This document shows, piece after piece, positions 42,406 to 50,419 of a DNA stretch of 64,000 nucleotides. A program made the position numbers and the translations under genes. Position 1 is the first letter of the stretch. Each line of letters starts with the position of its first letter. Source of the DNA: Bog-532 sp036495425 (lineage in GTDB: Bacteria > Actinomycetota > Actinomycetes > Streptosporangiales > Streptosporangiaceae); NCBI GenBank assembly GCA_036495425.1, contig DASXMW010000161.1, forward strand, positions 1 to 64,000, written 5' to 3'. The notes under the pieces are model-generated. The model was given only the letters and a program-made list of their open reading frames with translations, did no database searches and had not been told where the DNA came from.

Positions 42406-44076
42406 TCAGACGCCCGATGTCGACCGCGGGTACGCGATCTCGGGGTCGGTGATCACGTTGACCAGGTACGGCACGCCGGCCGCGAACGCCCGCGCCAGCG
42501 CCGGCCCGATCTGATCCGGCTCGGTGACCAGTTCACCGGCCCCGCCCAGGGCCCGTACCACCTCGTCGTACCGGCAGCCGGGCTGCAGGTCGGCCGCGAC
42601 GTCGTACCCGTACAGGGCCCGCATCGGGTGTTTCTCCAGGCCCCAGGCGCCGTTGTTGCCGCACACCATGACCACGGGCAGGCCGTGCCGGACCAGCGTG
42701 TCCACGTCCATCAGCGAGAAGCCCGCCGCTCCGTCCCCGAGCAGCAGCACCACCTGGGACGAAGGGCGGGCCAGCCGGGCCGCCAGCGCGTAACCCAGGC
42801 CGGTGCCCAGGCAGCCGAACGGGCCCGGATCCAGCCAGTGCCCGGGCCGGGCCGGCTCGACCAGGCGGCCCGCGAACGACACGAAGTCGCCGCCGTCCCC
42901 GATGATCACCGCGTCGTCGGCCAGCACCCGGTTCAGCTCGGCGTAGATCCGCATCGGGTGGATGGGCGTGGCCGCGCTGGCCAGCAGCGGGGCGTCGGCC
43001 TCGATCGCCCGCCGCGCGGTGTCCTGCAGCCTGGCCAGCCACTCGTCCCGGTCGCCGGTCTCGGCGGCGGCCACGCTCAGCGCGGCGAAGAACGCGCTCA
43101 GGTCACCGGCCGCCGCCGCGGCCAGCGGGCAGTGGGTGGCGAGCTGGCCGGGGCTGTCGGCCACGTGCACCACGGGGGCCTTCTCGTCCCCGGCCCCGAA
43201 CTGGCCGTAACCGAGCCGGAAGTCCAGCGGCGCCCCGGCCACCACGACCAGGTCGGCCTCGCGGAAGGCCGTCGACCGGGCCCGGGTGACCAGCTGCGGG
43301 TGGCCGGCGGGCAGGATGCCCCGGCCCTGGCCGTTGGCGATGACCGGCAGCGACCAGGCTTCGGCGCAGGCGCGGGCCGCGTCCTCGGCCCCGTCCAGCC
43401 ACACGTCGGACCCCAGGACCAGCACCGGCCGCTGGGACCGGGCCAGCCGGTCGGCGATGTCGCTGACCACCCCGGGGTCGGGGGCGGCGCCGGCCGGGGC
43501 CCGCCCGGCCGCCCGGGCCGCCGGCCCGGCCTGGTCGTACAGCGCCTCCAGCGACACGTCCAGGAACACCGGGCCGCGGTGCGGGGTGGCGGCCAGCCGG
43601 AACGCCTCGTCCACCGAGCCCGCCACCTGGGCCGTGGCGTGCTCGGTCCAGGCCCGTTTGGTCACCGGGGCCAGCAGCGGAGGATGGTCGATCTCCTGCA
43701 GGCTGCCCGCGCCCCAGCGGTAGTCCGGCGCCCGGCCCCCCAGCACCACCACCGGCGCCCCGTTGAAGTGCGCGGTGGTGACCGCGCTGACGCTGTTGGT
43801 CACCCCGGGCCCGGCGGTGACCACCGCCAGCCCGGGGGAGCGGGTCAGCCGGGCGGTGGCCTCGGCCGCGAACACCGCGGTCTGCTCGTGCCGGACGTCG
43901 ATCAGCGGCAGTGGCGGCTCGGCGCGGATGGCCCCGTCGTACAGCGGGAAGACGTGCCCGCCGGACAGCGTGAACAGGTGGGTCACGCCGTGCCGGCGGG
44001 CCACGTCGATGGCCAGCGCCCCACCGTGCCGCCGTTCCGGGCCCGCTACGTCGGTGTCGGTCATACTGTCTGTCAT
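42406..44076 (-). CDS. ilvG: ThDP-dependent acetolactate synthase-like enzyme (IlvG type)
   Basis: A 556-residue thiamine diphosphate enzyme closely resembling mycobacterial IlvG (Rv1820), a catalytic-subunit paralogue of unclear role. The ThDP-activating Glu lies in RHEQTAVFAAEA, and the diphosphate/Mg motif runs from GDGAAGFSLMD to CGNNGAWGLEKHP. No regulatory IlvN subunit gene is near. The gene starts 16 bases after the symporter gene on the same strand, suggesting the transported monocarboxylate (for example pyruvate or a 2-oxo acid) feeds this enzyme; that link is inference. Confidence 0.87.
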   Translation of the reverse strand: MTDSMTDTDVAGPERRHGGALAIDVARRHGVTHLFTLSGGHVFPLYDGAIRAEPPLPLIDVRHEQTAVFAAEATARLTRSPGLAVVTAGPGVTNSVSAVTTAHFNGAPVVVLGGRAPDYRWGAGSLQEIDHPPLLAPVTKRAWTEHATAQVAGSVDEAFRLAATPHRGPVFLDVSLEALYDQAGPAARAAGRAPAGAAPDPGVVSDIADRLARSQRPVLVLGSDVWLDGAEDAARACAEAWSLPVIANGQGRGILPAGHPQLVTRARSTAFREADLVVVAGAPLDFRLGYGQFGAGDEKAPVVHVADSPGQLATHCPLAAAAAGDLSAFFAALSVAAAETGDRDEWLARLQDTARRAIEADAPLLASAATPIHPMRIYAELNRVLADDAVIIGDGGDFVSFAGRLVEPARPGHWLDPGPFGCLGTGLGYALAARLARPSSQVVLLLGDGAAGFSLMDVDTLVRHGLPVVMVCGNNGAWGLEKHPMRALYGYDVAADLQPGCRYDEVVRALGGAGELVTEPDQIGPALARAFAAGVPYLVNVITDPEIAYPRSTSGV

Positions 44077-44092
44077 ACCGTCCCGGGCGCTG

Positions 44093-45691
44093 TCATGTCG
44101 TCTGGGGCGTGGGCGGCGGATCGAGGGGTATCGCAGGCGCTTCCTCGTCCTCGTAGTCGGCCGGGCTCGTTTCGTCCCGGCCGCGCGGCAGCCGGCTGAA
44201 CAGCGGGGTGAGCGCGGTGGCGACGACCAGGTTCGCGAGCAGCCCGATGATGCCGGTCCAGATCGTCATCTTGGTGTCGAAGCCCCAGGTTTTAAAGGCG
44301 AACGACGCGCTGCCGAAATGAGCCGCCGTCTTGCTGGGCGTCACATACAGCATGTAGACGGACAGGCCCATGCCCACCACCCAGCCGGCCGCCAGTGCCC
44401 AGCGGTGGTACCACCGGGTGTACAGGCCGAGCACGACGGCCGGCAGGATCTGGATGATCACGACCCCACCGATGAGCTGGAACTCGATGGCGAACGAGGG
44501 CTTCAGCCCGACGATCACGGCGACCGCGCCCAGCTTGAGGAGTACCGACGCGATCTGGCTGACCAGCCCTTCCTCGCGATCGCTGGCCCCTGGCCGGAAG
44601 TACGGCCGGTAGATGTCGCGGGCGAACGTGTTGGCGGCGGAGATTCCCATGATGGCCGCGGGCACCAGGGCGCCGATGGCGATGGCGCCGAAGGCGATCC
44701 CGGCGAACCAGGCCGGGAACTGGTTGTTGAACAGCGCGGGGACGATCGTGGTGGTGTCCGGCGCCTTGGCCGTGCCCCCCACCGGCTTCACGTGCGCGGC
44801 GAGCGCCATGTAGCCGAGCAGCGCGATGAACCCGAGCATCAGCGAGTACGCCGGCAGCAGCGACATGTTCTTCTTCACCACGTCCCTCTTGCGGGTGGCG
44901 AGCACTCCGGTCACCGCGTGGGGATAGAGGAACAGGGCCAGCGCCGAGCCGAGGGCCAGCGTCGAGTAGCCCAGGTACTGCGGGCCGGACAGCAGAGTGC
45001 TCATGCCCTTGCTGGCGAGCGCACCCTGTGCCCGGTGAAAGATGACGTCATAGCCGCCGAGCTTGTACGGGATGTAGATGATCGCGACGAAGACCACGAC
45101 GTAGATCAGGATGTCCTTGACGAACGCGATCAGGGCCGGCGCCCGCAGACCCGAGGTCCAGGTGTAGGCGGCCAGCACGATGAACGCGATCCACAGCGGC
45201 CAGTCCCCGCCGATGCCCATGACCTCGAGGATCGCCTTGATCCCGATGAGCTGGAGCGCGATGTACGGGATGGTGGCGGCGATCCCCGTGATCGCGACGA
45301 GCAGCGCGAGCACCGCGGACCCGTGCCGTCCTCGGACGAACTGGGCGGCGGTCGCGTAGCCGCGCTCGTGGCAGACCGACCACATCCGCGCCGCGGGCAA
45401 CATCACCAGCGGGAAGACGGCGATCGTGTACGGGACGGCGAAGAAGCCGGTCGCGCCGGCCCCGAAGAGCAGGGCGGGCACCGCCACAAAGGTGTAGGCG
45501 GTGTACAGGTCACCGCCGAGCAGGAACCAGGTGACCCAGGTGCCGAACCGGCGGCCGCCGAGTCCCCACTCCTCGACGCTGGCCAGTGATTCGGCCCGCT
45601 TCCACCGGGTCGCCATGAACCCGAGCACGGTGACGATCGCGAACATCGCCACGACGATGCCGAACTGGAGTCCGCTGAACGGGGGAATCAT
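44093..45691 (-). CDS. Sodium:solute symporter, MctP-type monocarboxylate transporter
   Basis: A 532-residue SSS-family transporter with about 13 membrane spans. Family traits are the start GLQFGIVVAMFAIVTVLGFMA followed by SVEEWGLGGRRFGTWVTWF, span 2 LGGDLYTAYTFVAVPAL, and AIAIGALVPAAIMGISAAN in the middle. MctP-type proteins import pyruvate, lactate or acetate. The ATG overlaps the stop of the small DUF3311 gene (ATGA), a widespread pairing. The acidic tail EDEEAPAIPLDPPP faces the cytoplasm. Confidence 0.9.
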   Translation of the reverse strand: MIPPFSGLQFGIVVAMFAIVTVLGFMATRWKRAESLASVEEWGLGGRRFGTWVTWFLLGGDLYTAYTFVAVPALLFGAGATGFFAVPYTIAVFPLVMLPAARMWSVCHERGYATAAQFVRGRHGSAVLALLVAITGIAATIPYIALQLIGIKAILEVMGIGGDWPLWIAFIVLAAYTWTSGLRAPALIAFVKDILIYVVVFVAIIYIPYKLGGYDVIFHRAQGALASKGMSTLLSGPQYLGYSTLALGSALALFLYPHAVTGVLATRKRDVVKKNMSLLPAYSLMLGFIALLGYMALAAHVKPVGGTAKAPDTTTIVPALFNNQFPAWFAGIAFGAIAIGALVPAAIMGISAANTFARDIYRPYFRPGASDREEGLVSQIASVLLKLGAVAVIVGLKPSFAIEFQLIGGVVIIQILPAVVLGLYTRWYHRWALAAGWVVGMGLSVYMLYVTPSKTAAHFGSASFAFKTWGFDTKMTIWTGIIGLLANLVVATALTPLFSRLPRGRDETSPADYEDEEAPAIPLDPPPTPQTT

Positions 45692-45897
45692 CGCGTGCTC
45701 CTGGTGGCGAAGTAGACGATCGCGGTGCACACGGCCACGCCGGCCACCCAGGCGAGCTGGTACCAGTAGAAGAACGGCATTCCGCCGATGGCCGGGCTGT
45801 TGAAGTTGTAGAACTCGGGGATGAGGACCGCGATCAGCGGCACCACCAGCAGCAGCACCACCGGACGCCACCGGCGCGGCCGGCCGTTGTCAGTCAT
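45688..45897 (-). CDS. DUF3311 small membrane protein
   Basis: A 69-residue membrane protein with two hydrophobic spans (RPVVLLLVVPLIAVLIPEFYN and FYWYQLAWVAGVAVCTAIVYF). DUF3311 proteins are encoded directly before MctP-type symporters and are assumed to be accessory subunits. GGAGGG precedes the ATG at 45897. The upstream gap, which should hold the promoter, contains an inverted repeat TTGCTC (45951-45956) with GAGCAA (45971-45976), a candidate operator. Confidence 0.88.
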   Translation of the reverse strand: MTDNGRPRRWRPVVLLLVVPLIAVLIPEFYNFNSPAIGGMPFFYWYQLAWVAGVAVCTAIVYFATRSTR

Positions 45898-45987
45898 TGG
45901 TTTCCCTCCGTAGCCCGCAGCTGACGCGTTCCACAAAAGTCACCACAATGTTGCTCCGCGTTGGCTAAGAGAGCAATGGGTCCGGAG

Positions 45988-46743
45988 TTACAGATCCACA
46001 ATCGTTTGCGGCCCGCGCCGGCCGCCGGCGCGGGCCGCCGCCACGCGGAACGCGGTGACGTCGAGCGACCCGCCGAGCGCGGGCGCCAGGCTGCGCGAGG
46101 CCATCTCGGCGAACGCCCCGGGTGCCAGGCGCGCGGCGCCAGCCGGGAGGATGCCGGCTACGGACCGTCCCGCCAGCGCCTCCAGGTCGGCCAGGTTGCA
46201 CAGCTCGGCCAGGCCCGGATCATCCGGCCAGCTGCCGACCACCACTCCCGCGCAAGCTAGCTTGCGGGCCGTCAGCGCCTCCAAGGTCAGCGCGGTGTGG
46301 TTGAGCGTGCCCAGCCCGGCCGCCACCGCCACCAGCACCGGGGCGTCCAGCATGGCGGCCAGGTCAGCGATGGTGGCTCCGGCCGGGTCGTAGCGGACCA
46401 GCAGGCCGCCCGCGCCTTCCACGATGACCAGGTCCCGATTCTCGGCCAGCCCGGCGATGTGGTCGGCGGCCCGCCGCAGGTCCAGTGGCGGCCGGCCGGC
46501 CGTCCGAGCGGCCGCTTCGGGTGACAGCGGATCGGGATAGCGGGCCAGCTCATGCAGGTCATCCAGCCCAGTCAGCGCGGCCACTGCGGCCAGGTCCCCG
46601 GGCGCGCCGGGTGGCTCGCCGGTCTGGACCGGCTTGACCACGGCCACCCGCTCGCCCCGGGTCCAGGCCAGGGTGGCCACGGCCGCGGTGGTGATGGTCT
46701 TGCCGACGTCGGTCCCGGTGCCGCTGACGACGAGCAGGCTCAC
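45988..46743 (-). CDS. bioD: Dethiobiotin synthase
   Basis: This enzyme forms the ureido ring of dethiobiotin from diaminopelargonate, CO2 and ATP. The 251-residue protein has the P-loop SGTGTDVGKTI at the N-terminus, the Lys in VVKPVQTG, and the VEGAGGLLV motif. GTG 46743 overlaps the stop of the GntR regulator gene (GTGA), so the regulator and BioD are translated in step. bioB and bioA are not in the window. Confidence 0.93.
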   Translation of the reverse strand: MSLLVVSGTGTDVGKTITTAAVATLAWTRGERVAVVKPVQTGEPPGAPGDLAAVAALTGLDDLHELARYPDPLSPEAAARTAGRPPLDLRRAADHIAGLAENRDLVIVEGAGGLLVRYDPAGATIADLAAMLDAPVLVAVAAGLGTLNHTALTLEALTARKLACAGVVVGSWPDDPGLAELCNLADLEALAGRSVAGILPAGAARLAPGAFAEMASRSLAPALGGSLDVTAFRVAAARAGGRRGPQTIVDL

Positions 46744-47582
46744 TCCGGTAACCGCCGCAGCCGGGTGACAAACTTGTACCGGTCGCCCCGGTACCAGGAC
46801 TGGGCCCACTCCACGGTCTCGCCGGTGACGTCGACCGCGTGCCGGGACAGCAGCAACAGGGGCAGCCCGGTGTCCACGGCCAGCAGGTCCGCGTTGTGCG
46901 GGTCGGCCAGCACGGTCTCGATCGTCTCCTCGGCCTCGGTCAGCCGCACCCCGTAGGCCGAGGCCAGCGTCTCGTACAGCGAGCTGTGCCGTTTGAGCTG
47001 CTTGCGCAGGCCGGGGAAGCGGCGGGCGGGCAGGTGCGAGGTGTCCACCGACATGGGTTCGCCGTCGGCCAGCCGGAGCCGGTGGATGCGCAGCGTGCGG
47101 CCGCCGGGCCGGATGCCCAGCCGGGCGGCCAGGTCCTCGTCGGCGGCCATGTAGCCGATCTCCAGGATCCGGGTCTGCGGGTGCAGGCCGTGGGCCCGCA
47201 TGCCCTCGGTGTAGCTGGCCAGCTCCAGGGCCTGGGCGACCTTGGGCTTGGCCACGAACGTGCCCTTGCCCTGGCGCCGCAGGAGCCGACCTTCGACCAC
47301 CAGTTCGGCCAGGGCCTGCCGGACCGTGGTCCGCGAGGTGCCGTAGTCGCGGGCCAGTTCGCGTTCCGGCGGCACCGGGCTGCCCGGGGCCATGCTGGCG
47401 ATCAGGTCCAGCAGCTGGCGCTTGACCGTGTAGTACTTGGGCATCCGGAGCAGCGTGCTGGGCGCCGTGTCCTCGGGCCTACCGCTCCCGCTCAGCGGTG
47501 CGCTCCCCCCGCCCAGACTCCCGCCGCGGACCTCGGGCACGCTGGTCTCGTCCGGGGGCACGGGGATAGGGGAGACGGTCAT
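46740..47582 (-). CDS. GntR/HutC-family regulator closely similar to DasR
   Basis: A 280-residue regulator with an N-terminal winged helix (about 55-125; PVPPERELARDYGTSRTT and RRQGKGTFVAKPKVAQAL) and a C-terminal UTRA ligand domain ending ETVEWAQSWYRGDRYKFV. These stretches match Streptomyces DasR, the glucosamine-phosphate-responsive master regulator of chitin and N-acetylglucosamine use. Here it lies between bioF and bioD, overlapping the latter. The 52-residue Pro/Gly/Ser-rich N-terminal extension is not in DasR. It may be a DasR paralogue with another ligand (inference). GGAAGG lies upstream of ATG 47582. Confidence 0.87.
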   Translation of the reverse strand: MTVSPIPVPPDETSVPEVRGGSLGGGSAPLSGSGRPEDTAPSTLLRMPKYYTVKRQLLDLIASMAPGSPVPPERELARDYGTSRTTVRQALAELVVEGRLLRRQGKGTFVAKPKVAQALELASYTEGMRAHGLHPQTRILEIGYMAADEDLAARLGIRPGGRTLRIHRLRLADGEPMSVDTSHLPARRFPGLRKQLKRHSSLYETLASAYGVRLTEAEETIETVLADPHNADLLAVDTGLPLLLLSRHAVDVTGETVEWAQSWYRGDRYKFVTRLRRLPE

Positions 47583-47599
47583 GGTTAATTCCTTCCCGC

Positions 47600-48808
47600 T
47601 CAAGCGGTTATCCGGACATGATCCCTCACTACACCCAGTGCGCGGAATGCCAATTCGAGGTGAACTTCTGTGAGGTTGGCCCGCGCGGTCAGCCGGAGGC
47701 AGGCCTGACCGGGTGGTACCGAGGGTGGCCGGAAGCACCCCACCCGCACCCCCTGCGCGGCGCAGACCTGCTGGGCGTGGACGGCCGCGCCGGGCTCGCC
47801 GAGCACGATGCGGACCACCGCCCCGGCTGGTTCGCTGGCGTCCAGGCCCAGCTCGGCGGCCCGCCCGGCCAGCCGCCGGGCCCGGTCGCGGGCGCGTAGC
47901 CCCAGGTCCGGCTGGTCGCGCAGGATGGCCAGGGCGGCCCGGGCCGCGGCCACGCTGGGCGGGGCCAGTCCGGTGTCGAAGATGAATGCCCGCCCCACCT
48001 CGACCAGGGTCTCGATGACCTCGGCCCGCCCGGCCACCGCGCCGCCCTGGCCGCCCAGCGACTTGGACAGCGTGAACGTCCGGACCACGTGCGGGTCCGC
48101 GGCGATCCCGGCCGCGGCCGCCGCGCCGCGGCCACCCGGGCCCAGCACCCCGAAGGCGTGCGCCTCGTCCAGCACCAGCAGCGCCCCGTGGCCGGTGGCG
48201 ACCTGGTGCAGGTCGCGCACTGGAGCCAGGTCCCCGGCCACCGAGAACACGGTGTCGGTGACCACCAGGGCGAACCGTTCGGCCCGCCCGGCCAGCGCCC
48301 GTTCCACCGCGGCCACGTCCCCGTGCGGCGTCACCTCGACCCGGGCCCCCTGGGCCCGGGCCAGCCGGCAGGCGTCGATCAGCGAGGCGTGGTTGGCCGC
48401 GTCCGAGACGATCAGGACCCCGGGGCCGTCCCGGCCCCGGCCGAGGACCTGGGCCAGGGCCGCCACCACGGCCAGGTTGGCCAGGTAGCCGGAGGAGAAC
48501 ACCAGCGCCCGGTCCGCTCCGGCCAGGCTGGCCAGCTCTGACTCCAGCCGCGCGTGCAGTTCGGTGCTGCCGGTCACCAGCCGGGATCCGGTCGCCCCGG
48601 GCCCCCAGTCCCGGGCCGCGGCCGCGGCCGCCTCGGCCAGCCGCGGGTCGGCGGCCAGGCCCAGGTAGTCGTTGGAGGCCAGGTCGAGCAGCCCGTCCCC
48701 GCCCGGCGGCCGGGGGCGCAGGCTCCGGCCCAGCCCCGCCTCCCGCCGGGTCGCCGCCGCCGCCCGCAGCGCCGCCAGCGCCTCGGCAGCGGTCCTGTTC
48801 GTGCCCAA
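47600..48808 (-). CDS. bioF: 8-amino-7-oxononanoate synthase
   Basis: A pyridoxal phosphate enzyme that condenses pimeloyl thioester with L-alanine in biotin synthesis. The 402-residue protein has GSRLVTGSTELHARLE, the PLP-ring His in DAANHASLID, Asp in LVLDEAHAFG, and the Schiff-base Lys in TFTLSKSLGGQGG. The TTG start at 48808 has no strong ribosome site. It is followed by the DasR-like gene after 17 bases and then bioD, forming a bioF-regulator-bioD unit. Confidence 0.9.
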   Translation of the reverse strand: MGTNRTAAEALAALRAAAATRREAGLGRSLRPRPPGGDGLLDLASNDYLGLAADPRLAEAAAAAARDWGPGATGSRLVTGSTELHARLESELASLAGADRALVFSSGYLANLAVVAALAQVLGRGRDGPGVLIVSDAANHASLIDACRLARAQGARVEVTPHGDVAAVERALAGRAERFALVVTDTVFSVAGDLAPVRDLHQVATGHGALLVLDEAHAFGVLGPGGRGAAAAAGIAADPHVVRTFTLSKSLGGQGGAVAGRAEVIETLVEVGRAFIFDTGLAPPSVAAARAALAILRDQPDLGLRARDRARRLAGRAAELGLDASEPAGAVVRIVLGEPGAAVHAQQVCAAQGVRVGCFRPPSVPPGQACLRLTARANLTEVHLELAFRALGVVRDHVRITA

Positions 48809-48916
48809 GCTGGCCCCCGTCCTCGTCGCGTTCTCCCCGTCTTACCAGGCCCGCTGGTGAGGAAAGTGTGGCGGACGGGCACCTGGACAGGGCGGGAATC
48901 AGTTTCGGGCAGATGC

Positions 48917-48931
48917 GATTATGGAGGTGTG
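48917..48931 (+). promoter_or_regulatory. Possible -10 element for a leaderless pdtaS transcript
   Basis: GATTAT (48917-48922) stands six bases before the GTG at 48929, the spacing seen when transcription starts at the first base of the start codon. GGAGG lies only one base before the GTG, too close to act as a normal ribosome site. A GGGAAT about 22 bases upstream of the GATTAT is a partial sigma-R-like -35. The assignment is tentative. Confidence 0.35.
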
Positions 48932-50419
48932 CCCACCCTGACGGACCTGGCCAGACGCCACACCAGCCTGACCCGCGCGGACCTCGAGTGCCTGCACGCC
49001 CTGGTGTCCGACTGGCAGCTCCTGGCCGACCTGTCGTTCGCGGACCTCATCTTGTGGGCCGCGCTGCGGGACGGCAGCGGCTGGATGGCCCTGGCCCAGA
49101 TGCGGCCGACCACCGGCCCGACCTCGTTCCAGGACGACGTGGTGGGGCAGCTGGCCGCGCCCGAGGAAAGGCCGCTGCTGGACACGGCCCGGGACGAGCG
49201 CCGGATCTGGCGGGAGAGCGACCCGGACTGGACCACCGGTGTACCGGTGCGCGCGGAGACGATCCCGGTCACCCGGGAGGGCCGGGTCATCGCGGTCATC
49301 GAGCGCAACACCAACCTGAACTCGGCCCGCACCCCCAGCCGCCTGGAGCTGACCTATCTGCAGGGCGCGGACGACCTGGCCCGCATGGTGGCCGAGGGCA
49401 CGTTCCCGTTCGGCGAGGAGGCCCAGCTGGTCCGCTCGCCCCGGGTCGGCGACGGCCTGCTGCGCCTGGGCCGGGCGGGCCGGGTCACCTACGCCAGCCC
49501 CAACGCCCTGTCCGCCTTCCGCCGCCTGGGCCTGGCCACCGACCTGGTCGGCGCCGAACTGGGCCCGCTGACGGCCAAGCTGTGTTCCCCGGGCGAGCCG
49601 GTGGACGAATCGCTGATGCTGGTCGCCTGCGGCCGGTCACCCCGGGACGCCGAGATCGAGGGCAACGGCTCCGTGCTCCAGCTGCGGGCCATCCCGCTCA
49701 TCGTGGGGGGCGACCGCACCGGGGCCCTGATCCTGGTCCGCGACGTCACCGAGCTGCGCCGCCGGGAGCGCGAGCTGATGACCAAGGACGCCACGATCCG
49801 GGAGATCCACCACCGGGTCAAGAACAACCTGCAGACGGTGGCGGCCCTGCTCCGCCTGCAGGCCCGGCGGCTGCACGGACCGGAGGCCCGGGCCGCGCTG
49901 GAGGACGCCACCCGCCGGGTCGGCTCGATCGCGATCGTGCACGAGACCCTGTCCCACGCCCCGGACGAGATCGTGGCCTTCGACGAGGTGGCCGACCGGG
50001 TGGTCATGATGGCCACCGAAGTGGCCGGCACCGAGATCCGGGTCACGCCCAAGCTGACCGGCAAGTTCGGCCTGCTCCCGGCCTACGTGGCCATGCCGCT
50101 GGCCCTGGTCCTGACCGAGCTGCTGCAGAACGCGCTCCAGCACGGCTTCGCCTACCCGGAGGCCGCGGTGTCGGCCGCGCCGCCCCGGTCGTCGGGCCGG
50201 GTCGAGGTCAGCGCGGTGCGTGGCCCGGACCGGCTGACCGTGATCGTCGTCGACGACGGGGTGGGCCTGCCCGAGGACTTCGACACCGAGTCGTCGAGCT
50301 CGCTCGGGCTGCAGATTGTCCGCACCCTGGTCGTCGGTGAGCTGGGCGGCAAGCTGGAGATCACCCCGCGCGCCGAGGGCGGGACTCAGGCCCTGGTCGA
50401 CCTGCCGGCCGACGTCTAG
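48929..50419 (+). CDS. pdtaS: PdtaS-type sensor histidine kinase
   Basis: A 496-residue cytosolic sensor kinase like mycobacterial PdtaS (Rv3220c). Order: N-terminal GAF-like domain (about 1-140), PAS-like domain (about 160-270), HisKA_2 dimerisation domain with EIHHRVKNNLQTV (phospho-acceptor His294 or His295), and HATPase_c with VVDDGVGLPEDF. Its partner in mycobacteria is the antiterminator response regulator PdtaR, which is not in this window. GTG 48929 gives the conserved VPTLTDLARRH start. Its stop shares the CTAG tetramer with the convergent MFS gene. Confidence 0.92.
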   Translation: MPTLTDLARRHTSLTRADLECLHALVSDWQLLADLSFADLILWAALRDGSGWMALAQMRPTTGPTSFQDDVVGQLAAPEERPLLDTARDERRIWRESDPDWTTGVPVRAETIPVTREGRVIAVIERNTNLNSARTPSRLELTYLQGADDLARMVAEGTFPFGEEAQLVRSPRVGDGLLRLGRAGRVTYASPNALSAFRRLGLATDLVGAELGPLTAKLCSPGEPVDESLMLVACGRSPRDAEIEGNGSVLQLRAIPLIVGGDRTGALILVRDVTELRRRERELMTKDATIREIHHRVKNNLQTVAALLRLQARRLHGPEARAALEDATRRVGSIAIVHETLSHAPDEIVAFDEVADRVVMMATEVAGTEIRVTPKLTGKFGLLPAYVAMPLALVLTELLQNALQHGFAYPEAAVSAAPPRSSGRVEVSAVRGPDRLTVIVVDDGVGLPEDFDTESSSSLGLQIVRTLVVGELGGKLEITPRAEGGTQALVDLPADV

